Source of the DNA: JBEKHT01 sp049516595 | GTDB lineage: Bacteria; Chloroflexota; Anaerolineae; Anaerolineales; RBG-16-64-43 | Reading direction: 5' to 3' | Assembly (NCBI GenBank): GCA_049516595.1 | Contig: JBEKSY010000006.1 | Span: 1 to 64,000 of the forward strand | Length of the DNA stretch: 64,000 nucleotides | Part shown: positions 40,259 to 49,491 of the stretch, piece by piece | Layout of the letters: every line of letters starts with the position of its first letter | How positions within the stretch are numbered: position 1 is the first letter of the stretch | Notes under the pieces: model-generated | Databases searched by the model: none | The model's input: only the letters and a program-made list of their open reading frames with translations | What the model was told of the DNA's origin: nothing | Position numbers and translations under genes: made by a program

Positions 40259-41428
40259 ATGAATAAGAAGACCGTCCGTGACATTCAGGTGGCCGGCTGG
40301 CAGACTCTGGTGAGAGTCGACTTCAACGTACCCATCAAGGAGGGAAAGGTCAAGGACGATACCCGCATCCGCGCCTCTCTCCCCACGATCCAGTACCTCA
40401 TCGATCAGGGGGCCATGATCGCCTTATGTTCGCACCTGGGGCGGCCGAAGGGAGTCGACCCCGTCTTCTCCCTGGCCCCCGTGGCCGCGCACTTGGGTGG
40501 GGTCCTGAAGAAACCCGTGAGATTCGCGGCCGACTGCGTCGGCCCAGAGGCCGAAAACGCGGTGGCGGATTTGAAGCCCGGGGAAGTGGCCCTGCTCGAG
40601 AACACTCGCTTCCACCCGGAAGAAGAGAAAAACGACCCAGCCTTTGCTCAGCGGCTGGCTATGTTGGCCAAGATCTATGTGGACGATGCCTTCGGGTCCG
40701 CCCATCGCGCGCATGCCTCCACCGAGGGCGTTGCGCACTATCTGCCTGCGGTGGCCGGTTTCCTCATGGAGGAGGAAATCGAATACCTGGACCGGGCCGC
40801 CAACAACCCCGATCATCCTTATGTGGTGATCCTCGGTGGGGCCAAGATCAGCGACAAGATTGGGGTCATCCGCAACCTCCTCCGCAAGGCCGATCGCGTC
40901 CTGATCGGGGGGGGCATGGCCAACACCTTCTTCAGCGCAAAGGGTTACAAAACGGGTGACTCGCTGGTCGAACCCGAAAGCGTTCCGGAAGCTCGCAAGC
41001 TGCTGGAGGAGGCCAAGGATCAACTGGTGCTCCCCGAGGACACGGTCATCGCCCAGGGTGCAAGAGCAGAGGCGGCCCGCAGGGAAATGCCCGTGGGGGA
41101 CGTTCCGGACGGCTGGAGAATCCTCGACATCGGGCCGCGGACGGTGAAGCACTACTGTGAGGCCCTGCAAGGGACCCGGCTGGTGGTCTGGAATGGACCC
41201 ATGGGCATGTTCGAGGTCGCGCCCTTCGCTAAAGGAACGGAGGCCCTGGCCAGGGCCGTGGCGAGTTGCGGAGCGACAACGATCGTGGGGGGCGGAGACT
41301 CGGTGGCCGCCATCGCTCAGTTCGGACTGACGGACAAGATCACCCATATCTCCACCGGCGGTGGGGCCTCTCTCGAGTTCCTCGAAGGACGGATTCTTCC
41401 TGGGGTGGCAGTGCTCCAGGATCGGTAG
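40259..41428 (+). CDS. pgk: Phosphoglycerate kinase
   Basis: A 389-residue two-domain kinase. Landmarks: LVRVDFNVPIKEGKVKDDTR, ALCSHLGRPKG, VALLENTRFHPEEEKND, YVDDAFGSAHRAHAST, VILGGAKISDKIG, MGMFEVAPFAKGT and the nucleotide loop GGGDSVAAIAQFG. The ATG at 40259 is 25 nt after the gapA stop. A hairpin follows the stop, separating pgk from the Ser/Thr kinase gene. Confidence 0.97.
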   Translation: MNKKTVRDIQVAGWQTLVRVDFNVPIKEGKVKDDTRIRASLPTIQYLIDQGAMIALCSHLGRPKGVDPVFSLAPVAAHLGGVLKKPVRFAADCVGPEAENAVADLKPGEVALLENTRFHPEEEKNDPAFAQRLAMLAKIYVDDAFGSAHRAHASTEGVAHYLPAVAGFLMEEEIEYLDRAANNPDHPYVVILGGAKISDKIGVIRNLLRKADRVLIGGGMANTFFSAKGYKTGDSLVEPESVPEARKLLEEAKDQLVLPEDTVIAQGARAEAARREMPVGDVPDGWRILDIGPRTVKHYCEALQGTRLVVWNGPMGMFEVAPFAKGTEALARAVASCGATTIVGGGDSVAAIAQFGLTDKITHISTGGGASLEFLEGRILPGVAVLQDR

Positions 41429-41445
41429 GTGATTCCATTGAAAAG

Positions 41446-41474
41446 AGAGGGCGCCCGTCTGCCGGGCGCCCTCT
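41446..41474 (+). terminator. Hairpin terminator after pgk
   Basis: A 12-bp stem (41446-41457 with 41463-41474) and 5-nt loop, ending in TCTTGC. It lies 17 nt after the pgk stop. The U-tract is short, so some read-through into the downstream kinase gene is likely. Confidence 0.6.
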
Positions 41475-41495
41475 TGCACACTCTGCGAGGGCCCC

Positions 41496-43142
41496 ATGTC
41501 GTTCATCCCGGGAGAAAACGTCGGTCCCTACCGGATTACCCAACAGCTGGGGCAGGGGGGCATGGCCACTGTGTTCAAGGCGTACCACGCGGCCCTCGAC
41601 CGGTACGTGGCCCTCAAGGTCCTTCATCCGGCGTTCAAGGAAGATCCGAGTTTTCTGGGCCGGTTCCGCCGAGAAGCACGGGTTGTCGCAAAGCTAGACC
41701 ATCCCAACATCGTCCCCATCTATGATTTCGCCGAACATGAGGGCCAGCCCTTTCTGGTAATGAAATTCATCGAGGGGCAGACCCTAAAGGCGCGACTGGT
41801 TCAGGGCCCCCTGGGGCCGGAAGAAGCCGTTCACATCCTGAGGTGTGTGGGTTCAGCCCTGGGCTACGCTCACAAGCAGGGGGTGCTTCACCGCGACATC
41901 AAACCTTCGAACGTGCTCCTGACCCCCGATGGATCGGTCTTCCTCGCTGACTTCGGCTTGGCGCGGATAGCCGCGGCGGGCGAGTCCACCCTCTCCTCGG
42001 ACATGCTCTTGGGTACTCCGCACTACATCTCCCCCGAGCAAGCCAAGGGTCTCCGGAATCTGGATGAGGGAACCGATATCTATTCCCTGGGGGTTGTGCT
42101 GTACGAGGTCACCGTGGGCCGCGTCCCCTTCAACGCGGACACCCCGTTTTCCATCATTCATGACCACATCTTTACTCCCCTGCCGATGCCGCGCTTGGTC
42201 AACCCCAAAGTCCCCGAAGGTGTGGAAAGAGTCCTGCTCAAGGCGCTCGCCAAGGAGCGGGCCGATCGCTACCCAGATGTTCAGTCCCTGGTCGATGCCT
42301 TTGTAGCCGCGGTTGAAAATGCGGCCGCGCCCGCCTCGGCCGGTCCTCAGGCCGCGATCGCCAGGAGCTCCCCCAAACCCTCCAGCCGGAGACCCCCTCC
42401 TTGGTGGGTTTGGGTCATCGTTGCCGCTGGAGTCTGCGCCTGTCTGGCGACCTTGGCCGTACTGGCGCTTGGGCGGGTTGCGAGGACTGTCGCCTCTTCG
42501 AACCCAACTCCGCTCCCGGCGGCCGCCGCAACGGGCCTTCCAGTCCCGACAGGTACCCTCCCGGACCCCCAAGCCCGCCAGGCCTTTGCAGATGTGAATC
42601 AAGGAATCAGCGATCTCAATGGGGGTCAGCCGGATGCCGCCAGCAAGGAATTTGAGACAGCGCGCGAGGTCTACCCAGGCGATCACCCTGTGTTCTACCG
42701 CACGATGGCCAAGGAGCTCGAGGACCATCAGGCATGGCTTGAGGCGTTGCGCTTTTATGTCCCCCTGCTGGAGCGAAATCCGGAAGAGCGCGACTTGCGG
42801 CAGGTCATGGAGGCTTCCCTCTTCTTCTCTGGCGAGGATTCGAGGGCGGCTTCCGATCTTCAGCATGTCGTTGCCATTACGCCACAGTGGGCGGTGTCTC
42901 TGGCCGGCTGGGCACTCTGGGAAGCGCATTTCATCAACCGGACGAATGCGGACCAGGACATCCTCAAAGCGCAATCCTTGTCCGAAGAGGCAAAGGCTCC
43001 GTTCGTGCGAGCCGTGGCTGGGGAGCTGGAATTGATGGATGGGCGCACACCGGAAGGCACGGCAACGCTGAACTCGGTCGCGAGCGATCCCCGCTCGCCG
43101 CGTTGGCTGATCGAGGAGGCCAAGAAAACCCTTACTTCATGA
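41496..43142 (+). CDS. PknB-type Ser/Thr protein kinase with extracytoplasmic TPR-like region
   Basis: A 548-residue membrane kinase. Kinase domain (about 10-275): glycine loop QLGQGGMATVF, Lys in VALKVL, catalytic HRDIKPSNVLL, DFGLAR and GTPHYISPEQAKG. A Pro/Ser-rich juxtamembrane linker leads to one helix (about 307-330), then ~210 extracytoplasmic residues, mostly helical and TPR-like (ISDLNGGQPDAASKEFETA and onward). There are no PASTA repeats. Homologous kinases elsewhere phosphorylate YvcK; here yvcK-gapA-pgk lie immediately upstream, separated by a leaky-looking terminator. Confidence 0.93.
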   Translation: MSFIPGENVGPYRITQQLGQGGMATVFKAYHAALDRYVALKVLHPAFKEDPSFLGRFRREARVVAKLDHPNIVPIYDFAEHEGQPFLVMKFIEGQTLKARLVQGPLGPEEAVHILRCVGSALGYAHKQGVLHRDIKPSNVLLTPDGSVFLADFGLARIAAAGESTLSSDMLLGTPHYISPEQAKGLRNLDEGTDIYSLGVVLYEVTVGRVPFNADTPFSIIHDHIFTPLPMPRLVNPKVPEGVERVLLKALAKERADRYPDVQSLVDAFVAAVENAAAPASAGPQAAIARSSPKPSSRRPPPWWVWVIVAAGVCACLATLAVLALGRVARTVASSNPTPLPAAAATGLPVPTGTLPDPQARQAFADVNQGISDLNGGQPDAASKEFETAREVYPGDHPVFYRTMAKELEDHQAWLEALRFYVPLLERNPEERDLRQVMEASLFFSGEDSRAASDLQHVVAITPQWAVSLAGWALWEAHFINRTNADQDILKAQSLSEEAKAPFVRAVAGELELMDGRTPEGTATLNSVASDPRSPRWLIEEAKKTLTS

Positions 43143-43782
43143 TGCCTTCCGAGCGCCAGAGAGAATAGAGACGACTTTGGGAATTGCCGCGATGGCGTTC
43201 TCCCTTATTCTCTGCCGGGCAATCCTTGCGGCCGGAACGGGCTGAGTGCGGGAGGTGCCGATCGGAGTTGCCATGAGGACATCCTTTGGGTCGAACCGGC
43301 CCGCTTACCGAAGGCTGGCTGGCCGCGATCCGGAAAGGGGCGGGACGAGGGGGGAAGTTACCTTTCAAAGATGGCGGGCCCTTTCTTCCCAGTCCGACCG
43401 TCGTCCAGCGAGTTGGGCATGCCGATCATTGGGGCGGGTTCTCTCATTCGTTTGCTCACTGGCCCCAGCCGACGGAGGCGGCCGCTTGGTCATCCGCGGG
43501 CTGAGGCATGATTATTCCAGTTTCTAGCCGACTCAAGGGCATCGGTGTCTTGGGGAAAGAGGCCCCGCCACCCTCGAGGATTCTGGGAAGCCGGTCGCCT
43601 CGTCCAGACCCGCGGAACCTGGGGTCACGCGCCCAGGGGCCTGCCCGGGCTGAGGCTGGCTGTGGACCAGCCAGACTCCCTGGGAGGTCTTCCTTTGAAA
43701 CCAGGCCCTCACGAGTCCTCCCAGGAGAAGCGCATTTGGCGGGACTGCTGGAATCCGTGAAGCTGCTCGCCGGGCTCCGATC
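43143..43782. other. Intergenic, no gene recognised
   Basis: About 640 bases after the kinase gene. Long open frames exist here on the minus strand, but they continue through the next membrane protein gene and have no protein-like pattern. No RNA gene, repeat or clear promoter seen. Confidence 0.5.
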
Positions 43783-44565
43783 TTGAGGCTTCTTTTGGAT
43801 GCCGGGCCCGGACAAGCCATTTGGCTTTGGCTGATCGGATCGTGGCTGGCCCTGATCCTTCTTCAGCCGCAGGTCCACCGCCGACTCCAGGGTGTCTTCT
43901 ACCACCTCACAGGCCGTCCCGCGCATGCCATCCTGCTCTACGCGCTTGTCCTGCTGCCCGGGGTGGTCCTGCACGAGGCGAGTCACTGGCTCGTCGCAAC
44001 GGGGCTGGGGGTGCCCACGAGCCGGGTTTCTTTCCGTCCCAAACTTCAAAAGAATGGCGCATTGCGACTCGGCTATGTTGAAATGCAAAGGGTGGACTTC
44101 ATTCGGGAGTCCCTTATTGGCGTTGCGCCTCTCCTGGCCGGCACGGTGGTTTTGCTTGTGCTCGGTATGTCGGTCCTTCGCATCGGCGACGTGGGTGAGC
44201 AGCTTACGCAGGGTTCGTGGAGAACCGCAGGAGCGCTGGCCATGGCAGCTGTGCGGCGGCCGTATGCGGGGATCTGGCTTTACCTTGCCTTCGCGGTCAG
44301 CAATGCAATGCTCCCCTCTCCGTCTGACAGGCGCGCCTGGCCTTTTGTCGGGGTAGCCCTCATGGCGGCGACAGCCCTGTTGATCTACCTCCGGCTGGAC
44401 GTCCGGCTCTTGGGAGTTCTGGTCCCGGTTCTCACGGGGGCAGCTCACGGCTTGGCTTCGGCCTTCACTTTTGCAGCGGCCATCGACCTGGTGGCAATCC
44501 CATTGCTATGGTCCGGGGAGCTCGTGCTAGCGCGGTTGAGACCGCTGTCGCCGCGCCAGGAATGA
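43783..44565 (+). CDS. Integral membrane protein with HExxH metalloprotease motif
   Basis: A 260-residue membrane protein with about six helices. The second helix carries VLHEASHWLVA, an HExxH zinc site inside the membrane as in M50/site-2 proteases and related DUF3267-type proteins. No clear NPDG-type second motif is seen, so peptidase activity is uncertain. The TTG at 43783 is the only start in a usable position and has no good ribosome site. It appears to stand alone. Confidence 0.65.
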   Translation: MRLLLDAGPGQAIWLWLIGSWLALILLQPQVHRRLQGVFYHLTGRPAHAILLYALVLLPGVVLHEASHWLVATGLGVPTSRVSFRPKLQKNGALRLGYVEMQRVDFIRESLIGVAPLLAGTVVLLVLGMSVLRIGDVGEQLTQGSWRTAGALAMAAVRRPYAGIWLYLAFAVSNAMLPSPSDRRAWPFVGVALMAATALLIYLRLDVRLLGVLVPVLTGAAHGLASAFTFAAAIDLVAIPLLWSGELVLARLRPLSPRQE

Positions 44566-44846
44566 CCGCGCCGAGGGGCGAATGGTCGGCGATGAAATGG
44601 CCCTGGCCGGTATCCCTACCTCAGGCGTGGGATGTGCGATGGCGTCCCAATGTCGAGTCGGGGATCTCATCCGACATCGGTTGAGATTGGGGAGAACCCT
44701 CTGGAAAGGAACGGGGACGAGGTTGGGTTCCGTCGACCCCCGGGGCCGGAACAGGGGGAGGCTCCCGCCCCGACCCGTGTCCATCACCCGGTCTCTGCCG
44801 GGGTTTCCTCAGATCGGCTGGCCGAGGGACTCTGCCACAGCCTCTT

Positions 44847-45113
44847 TCATTTCCATTCCTGCAGGCCCAGAACGCGCAGGGCCACCAAGGCCACAAGGCT
44901 TCCGAGGGTCGCCCCTCCCAGGTTGATTGCGCCCACTTTCCAGAGGCCAAAGTGAGAGAGGTTTGCAATCACCTGACCAAGAAGGAAACCAAACCAGGAG
45001 GCGGCCAGACACATCAGGAGCCTGCGGTAGGATCCCTGGGGCCAGGCCAGGAAGAAGAGCGTCCCATAAAGGGCCCCCAATACGATTCCAAGAATGATCG
45101 CGGGGAGATCCAT
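44847..45113 (-). CDS. Small membrane protein, unknown
   Basis: An 88-residue protein with about three membrane helices (AIILGIVLGALYGTLFFLAW, LLMCLAASWFGFLLGQVI, GATLGSLVALVALRVLGL). GAGG lies before the ATG at 45113. It follows mnmA by 71 nt on the same strand and may be its last operon gene. No family recognised. Confidence 0.6.
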   Translation of the reverse strand: MDLPAIILGIVLGALYGTLFFLAWPQGSYRRLLMCLAASWFGFLLGQVIANLSHFGLWKVGAINLGGATLGSLVALVALRVLGLQEWK

Positions 45114-45184
45114 CGGCGAACCTCGCTTCTTTCCGTTCGCAATGCTATCGCGTGTGTCGTGCGGGACACGATCCCGTGGGCGAG

Positions 45185-46276
45185 CTAGGAGCAAGCCCTC
45201 GGCGCCTCGGGCTCGATTAGGCCATAGCCGAGGCAATAATCGTCCTGATACATCACGGCCGCCTGCCCCGGTGCGATCCCGCGGACAGGGAGTTCGAAGT
45301 GCATTCGGCAACCCCCGCCTGGCAAGAGTTCGACGTCCGCAGGCATGGCTGGAGCCTTGTAACGGATCTTCACTTGGGCGCGAAGGAGCCTTTCCCGGGG
45401 GGCGGTATTGACCCAGTGAATCTCCGAAGTGCACAGGGACCGGCTTTCTAATTCTGCGGCGGTACCGACCACCAGTGCGTTGTGGCTCGGATCCTTCTCC
45501 AGGACGTAGAGAGGCTGTGACCAGGACACCCGGATTCCTTTCCTTTGGCCGATGGTATAGCCCGCCAGCCCTGGGTGCTCCCCCAGCACCCGACCCGACC
45601 GGGTGATAATGGGTCCCGGTTGGAAAACCCGAGGCATGCGCCCTGCAAGGAACGGGCGGTAGTCCTGGTCGGGAAGAAAACAGAGATCCTGACTGTCCGG
45701 ACGATCGGCCACGGGAAGTCCCAACGTTCGGGCCAACTCGCGGACTTCAGCCTTGGTCAAATCGCCCACGGGGAACAGGCTCTGAACCAGGTCCTCCTCG
45801 TCCAGGATGCTCAAGACGTAGGATTGGTCCTTTTTGAGATCAGCGGCCTTGAGTAGGCGGAGCCGCCCGTCCCGGGGCTCCACGCGCGCATAGTGCCCAG
45901 TGGCGAGCATCTTTGCGCCAAGACCCAGGGCATGATCTCTGAGATACCCCCAGCGGATAAGGCGATTACATTGCAGACAGGGATTCGGCGTCAAGCCGTC
46001 GGCGTAGCCAGCGATAAAGAATCCGACCACCGACCGGAAGAAGGGCTCGCGGGCATCCAGGACATGGAAAGGGATGCCCAACTGGGCAGCCACCCTTCGG
46101 GCCAAAAGCACCGCCGCAGGGGCGCAACAACGATTGTGGTCGCTGGTCCCATTCTCGCTCCACAGACGGAGCATTAGGCCAATGACCTCGTAACCCGCCT
46201 TGACCAGCAAGGCAGCCGCCACGGAGCTGTCAACACCCCCGCTCATGGCCACCGCGACCCGCGGGCGCATGCTCAC
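45185..46276 (-). CDS. mnmA: tRNA-uridine 2-sulfurtransferase MnmA
   Basis: A 363-residue enzyme that makes 2-thiouridine at position 34 of certain tRNAs. PP-loop VAVAMSGGVDSSVAA near the N-terminus; the catalytic Cys pair is in PNPCLQCNRLIRWG and SQDLCFLPDQDY; also ATGHYARV and GYTIGQRKGI. The GTG at 46276 overlaps the cysteine desulfurase stop as GTGA and has GGAG upstream; an ATG at 46270 is an alternative. The upstream desulfurase supplies the sulfur, so the two form a dedicated relay. Confidence 0.93.
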   Translation of the reverse strand: MSMRPRVAVAMSGGVDSSVAAALLVKAGYEVIGLMLRLWSENGTSDHNRCCAPAAVLLARRVAAQLGIPFHVLDAREPFFRSVVGFFIAGYADGLTPNPCLQCNRLIRWGYLRDHALGLGAKMLATGHYARVEPRDGRLRLLKAADLKKDQSYVLSILDEEDLVQSLFPVGDLTKAEVRELARTLGLPVADRPDSQDLCFLPDQDYRPFLAGRMPRVFQPGPIITRSGRVLGEHPGLAGYTIGQRKGIRVSWSQPLYVLEKDPSHNALVVGTAAELESRSLCTSEIHWVNTAPRERLLRAQVKIRYKAPAMPADVELLPGGGCRMHFELPVRGIAPGQAAVMYQDDYCLGYGLIEPEAPRACS

Positions 46277-47442
46277 GTGGGCTCCAGGGACCGAAGTCGC
46301 TCGCAAATCAACGGAAGGACTTCCGTCAAGCGCCGAATGTGCGCAGGCACGGTCCCTCGCCCCACGGTTACGCGCAGCGAGCCCAGCACCCATTCGGGCT
46401 CGGTTCCCACCGCCAAAAGCACCTCTGAGGGTTCGGGATCTCCAGTCTTACAGGCGGAGCCGGAGGAGCAGGCTATCCCCGCCAGGTCGAGATGGGTGAG
46501 GAGGTGATTGCCCTTGATCCCTCGGAAGATGAAGCTGGCGTGGTTGGGAAGTCGCAAGGTCGGGTGACCGGTGATGCGAACGTCGGGAACAAGCTCCGGA
46601 ACCGTCTTGAAAAGGTGATCCCGCAGTTCCTGGAATCGGCGGTTGTGGTCCTCGCGTTCAACCTGGGTAATCTCCAGAGCCTTGGCCATTCCCACAATAA
46701 AGGAAACATTGTGTGTCCCCGCCCGGCGACCTGATTCCTGACCGCCGCCGGTCTGGGTCGGGAGCAACGTGACCCCTTCGCGGAGATAAAGTGCCCCCAC
46801 TCCCTTGGGGCCGTAGAACTTGTGCGCCCCCAAGGAGAGCAAGTCCACATTCAGATCCATCACATTCAGAGGCAGCTGGCTCGCCGCTTGGACTGCGTCG
46901 CTGTGAAAGGGGATGCCACGGGTGCGGCAAATCCTTCCAATCTCAGAGATCGGTTCGAGCGTCCCAATTTCGTTGCTGGCATACATGACCGAGACCAAGG
47001 CGGTCTCGCGCCGAAGGAGGCCTCCGACCACCTGCGGGTCAACGCGTCCGAATTGGTCTACCGGCAATAGCTCGAGCTGAAAGCCGAAATGGTCCCTGAG
47101 TTGCTCCGCGGTCCTCAAGACCGCGGGATGCTCCACCGGGGAAATCAGAAGGTGATTGGCTCCGCGAACCTCCTTTTCATGCAGCGCAACGCCCCGCACG
47201 GCTAGGTTATCGCTCTCAGACCCGCCGCTCGTGAACAGGACCTCGGACGAATTGCAATGGAGAATGCGGGCCAGGCTGTCCCGGGCTTCCTCGACTGCCG
47301 CCTCTGCGAGCTGTCCGAATTGGTGGATCGAGGAGGGGTTGCCATATCGATTCGCCGGGAAGGCGGCCATGGCCTCCAGCACTCGGGGATCCACCGGGGT
47401 GGTCGCGGCATGATCGAGGTAAATCATCTCTTGGGTTATCAT
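46273..47442 (-). CDS. Cysteine desulfurase (IscS/NifS type)
   Basis: A 389-residue PLP enzyme. N-terminal MIYLDHAATTPVDP, FTSGGSESDNLA, VEHPAVL, SDAVQAASQLP, the PLP-lysine loop SLGAHKFYGPKGVGALY, and the active Cys loop CSSGSACKTGDPEP, in which the Cys sits on a short loop as in NifS-like (group I) enzymes. It provides persulfide sulfur, here most directly to MnmA (GTGA overlap) and possibly to FdhD and the MoaD-like protein elsewhere. An in-frame ATG at 47427 is an alternative start. Confidence 0.93.
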   Translation of the reverse strand: MITQEMIYLDHAATTPVDPRVLEAMAAFPANRYGNPSSIHQFGQLAEAAVEEARDSLARILHCNSSEVLFTSGGSESDNLAVRGVALHEKEVRGANHLLISPVEHPAVLRTAEQLRDHFGFQLELLPVDQFGRVDPQVVGGLLRRETALVSVMYASNEIGTLEPISEIGRICRTRGIPFHSDAVQAASQLPLNVMDLNVDLLSLGAHKFYGPKGVGALYLREGVTLLPTQTGGGQESGRRAGTHNVSFIVGMAKALEITQVEREDHNRRFQELRDHLFKTVPELVPDVRITGHPTLRLPNHASFIFRGIKGNHLLTHLDLAGIACSSGSACKTGDPEPSEVLLAVGTEPEWVLGSLRVTVGRGTVPAHIRRLTEVLPLICERLRSLEPT

Positions 47443-47548
47443 GGCTGATCGGAATTCTACCTGGGTGGCGGAGGCCAGTCAACGGTCGAAACGCGAGGGA
47501 GGGGGTCTCCCCAGGGCGGGTTTCCCCGGATCTCGCGAATACTCACGG

Positions 47549-47554
47549 TATAAT
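47549..47554 (+). promoter_or_regulatory. -10 box of enolase
   Basis: A perfect TATAAT 80 nt before the enolase ATG; no convincing -35. It lies in the 191-bp gap between the divergent cysteine desulfurase and enolase genes. Confidence 0.4.
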
Positions 47555-47633
47555 GCGCCTCCAAAGGGTCGGTCCACCTCGAGAGGGAGCTGTAACACCG
47601 ACGACATCATCTTGCCAGAACGGAGAAAAGCGG

Positions 47634-48935
47634 ATGGACACGACAATTGAGCAGATCCTGGCACACGAAATCCTGGATTCCCGAGGGAACCCCACCGTGG
47701 AGGTTGAGGTGACCTTGGCGGATGGATCCTGGGGGCGTGCGGCGGTGCCTTCGGGAGCCTCGACCGGGACTCACGAGGCTCTCGAGCTAAGGGATCAAGA
47801 TCCCCAGCGGTATGGAGGCAAGGGGGTGCTGAAGGCCGTGGAGAATGTCAACCGGCCGATTGCCGACGTTCTGGTGGGATGGGATGCGACCGAGCAGGAG
47901 GGGATCGATCGTGCACTCATCGAGTTGGACGGTACCCCGAGCAAATCCAAGCTGGGTGCCAACGCCATCCTGGGAGCCAGTCTTGCAGTCGCCAAGGCGG
48001 CGGCTTCATCTCTTCAGCTCCCACTTTTCCGGTATCTTGGCGGCGTTTTTGCCCATGTTCTTCCTGTGCCGATGATGAACATCCTCAACGGGGGCACGCA
48101 CACCGGTTGGCAATCGACCGACTTCCAGGAGTTCATGATCATGCCGCTGGGCGCTTCCACCTTTGCGGAAGGATTGCGCTGGGGGTCGGAGGTCTATCAG
48201 AGTTTGCGCTCGGTCCTCCGTGAGAAGAAGCTTACGGCCCTGGTCGGGGACGAGGGGGGCTTTGCACCCGGGCTGGAGTCCAACGTTCAAGCCGTCGAGG
48301 TGATCCTGGAGGCGGTCCAGCGAGCCGGATACCGGCCGGGAGAGCAGGTGTCCATTGCCTTGGACCCAGCTGCCTCCGAGCTTTTTGACCACAAGACCGG
48401 GAAGTACAACCTGCGCAGAGAGGGCCGCATCCTCTCGAGCGAGGAGCTGGTGGCATTTTGGGAAGAATGGGTTACCCGGTATCCGATTGTGAGTCTGGAG
48501 GACGGACTGGCCGAAGATGATTGGGATGGATGGAAGCTCCTTACCGCCCGGCTGGGGAACCGGATCCAGATCGTCGGCGATGATCTGCTTGTGACCAATC
48601 CCGACCGCGTGCGGCGAGCCATCCGGGAGAAAGCCGCCAATGCGCTTCTGGTCAAGCTCAACCAGATCGGCACTCTGACCGAGACCATCGAGGCGGTGGA
48701 CACCTGCCAGCGTGCGGGCTGGCGTGCGGTGACCTCCCACCGCTCGGGAGAAACCGAGGACACGACCATCGCCGATCTGAGCGTAGCCCTCAACACGGGG
48801 CAGATTAAAACCGGAGCGCCGGCGCGGACTGACCGGGTCGCCAAGTACAACCAGCTATTGCGGATCGAGCGGGAACTGGGGCAAGAGGCACGGTACGCTG
48901 GGGTGGCGGCGCTCGGAAGCGGCCGGAGCGCCTAG
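47634..48935 (+). CDS. eno: Enolase
   Basis: A 433-residue enzyme converting 2-phosphoglycerate to phosphoenolpyruvate. Landmarks: EILDSRGNPTVEVEV, AAVPSGASTGTHEALELRD, VGDEGGFAPGL, VSLEDGLAEDDWDGW, the catalytic Lys in LVKLNQIGTLTET and SHRSGETEDTTIADL. An oddity: the loop usually reading HADNxxDxQEF is HTGWQSTDFQEF here; the His is kept. GGAG precedes the ATG. Confidence 0.96.
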   Translation: MDTTIEQILAHEILDSRGNPTVEVEVTLADGSWGRAAVPSGASTGTHEALELRDQDPQRYGGKGVLKAVENVNRPIADVLVGWDATEQEGIDRALIELDGTPSKSKLGANAILGASLAVAKAAASSLQLPLFRYLGGVFAHVLPVPMMNILNGGTHTGWQSTDFQEFMIMPLGASTFAEGLRWGSEVYQSLRSVLREKKLTALVGDEGGFAPGLESNVQAVEVILEAVQRAGYRPGEQVSIALDPAASELFDHKTGKYNLRREGRILSSEELVAFWEEWVTRYPIVSLEDGLAEDDWDGWKLLTARLGNRIQIVGDDLLVTNPDRVRRAIREKAANALLVKLNQIGTLTETIEAVDTCQRAGWRAVTSHRSGETEDTTIADLSVALNTGQIKTGAPARTDRVAKYNQLLRIERELGQEARYAGVAALGSGRSA

Positions 48936-48945
48936 GCGAGTCCCC

Positions 48946-49401
48946 TCACGGTGCTTCGCGTGGCGCCTCTCCGGTTAAAGAGGTGGCACAGTAGGGACAA
49001 ACCGTCCAGGTGAGATCCGAAAGCCTCTGGCAGGAGGGGCAGGCCTTGCGGAGCCTCGTCCCGCAGGAGGGACAGACTTGCCAGGCTTCTCGGACCTGTC
49101 GGCTGCAACCGGGGCAGGTGGCTCGATCGGTCAGTCCCTGGAGGAGAGCCTCCTCCTCCAGGGTCTCTTGATAGACTTCCACCAGCGTGTGGGAAGGGCG
49201 CAGGAGAAGATAGATCAGCAGTCCGGGGAGATTCAATGCGCCGACCAGAACTCCGGCCAAGATCACGACCAAGCGGTCGTGCGTCCGCGCCTGAATGTCC
49301 CGCACCGTCCAAAGGATGAGGCTGGCCCACAGGGCAACCAGGAAGGCCCCTGCCAAGGCGAGCACAACGATAAGCAGGGTGGAAGAAAAAGAAGACGTGA
49401 T
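48946..49401 (-). CDS. Membrane protein with double zinc ribbon; non-canonical start likely
   Basis: A ~150-residue protein: two membrane helices (about residues 5-32 and 42-62), a helical linker, and two zinc ribbons (CPGCSRQ...CPSCGTRL and CPSCQRL...CPYCATSL) like a DZANK module. A promoter (49441-49469) and a perfect AGGAGG (49410-49405) lie upstream, but no ATG, GTG or TTG follows in frame at a workable distance. The candidates are ATC at 49401 (3 nt after the site) or ACG at 49398 (6 nt). The given start is therefore tentative. Function unknown. Confidence 0.65.
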   Translation of the reverse strand: MTSSFSSTLLIVVLALAGAFLVALWASLILWTVRDIQARTHDRLVVILAGVLVGALNLPGLLIYLLLRPSHTLVEVYQETLEEEALLQGLTDRATCPGCSRQVREAWQVCPSCGTRLRKACPSCQRLSDLTWTVCPYCATSLTGEAPREAP

Positions 49402-49440
49402 CGACCTCCTGTCGTTCGGCTTCTGCGCTGGGCTCAACAC

Positions 49441-49469
49441 ATTATAGCCTTGCGGATATTGGGGAGCAA
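49441..49469 (-). promoter_or_regulatory. Promoter of the zinc-ribbon membrane protein
   Basis: On the minus strand TTGCTC (49469-49464), 17-bp spacer, perfect TATAAT (49446-49441). Transcription would start near 49434, about 24 nt before the AGGAGG. Confidence 0.65.
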
Positions 49470-49491
49470 CCGATTGGGTCAAGAAGCATCG

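Noticed and set aside
43456..44448. Long minus-strand frame opposite the HExxH membrane protein
   Set aside because: Composition is that of a shadow frame in GC-rich DNA; the plus-strand frame has clear membrane helices and a motif.
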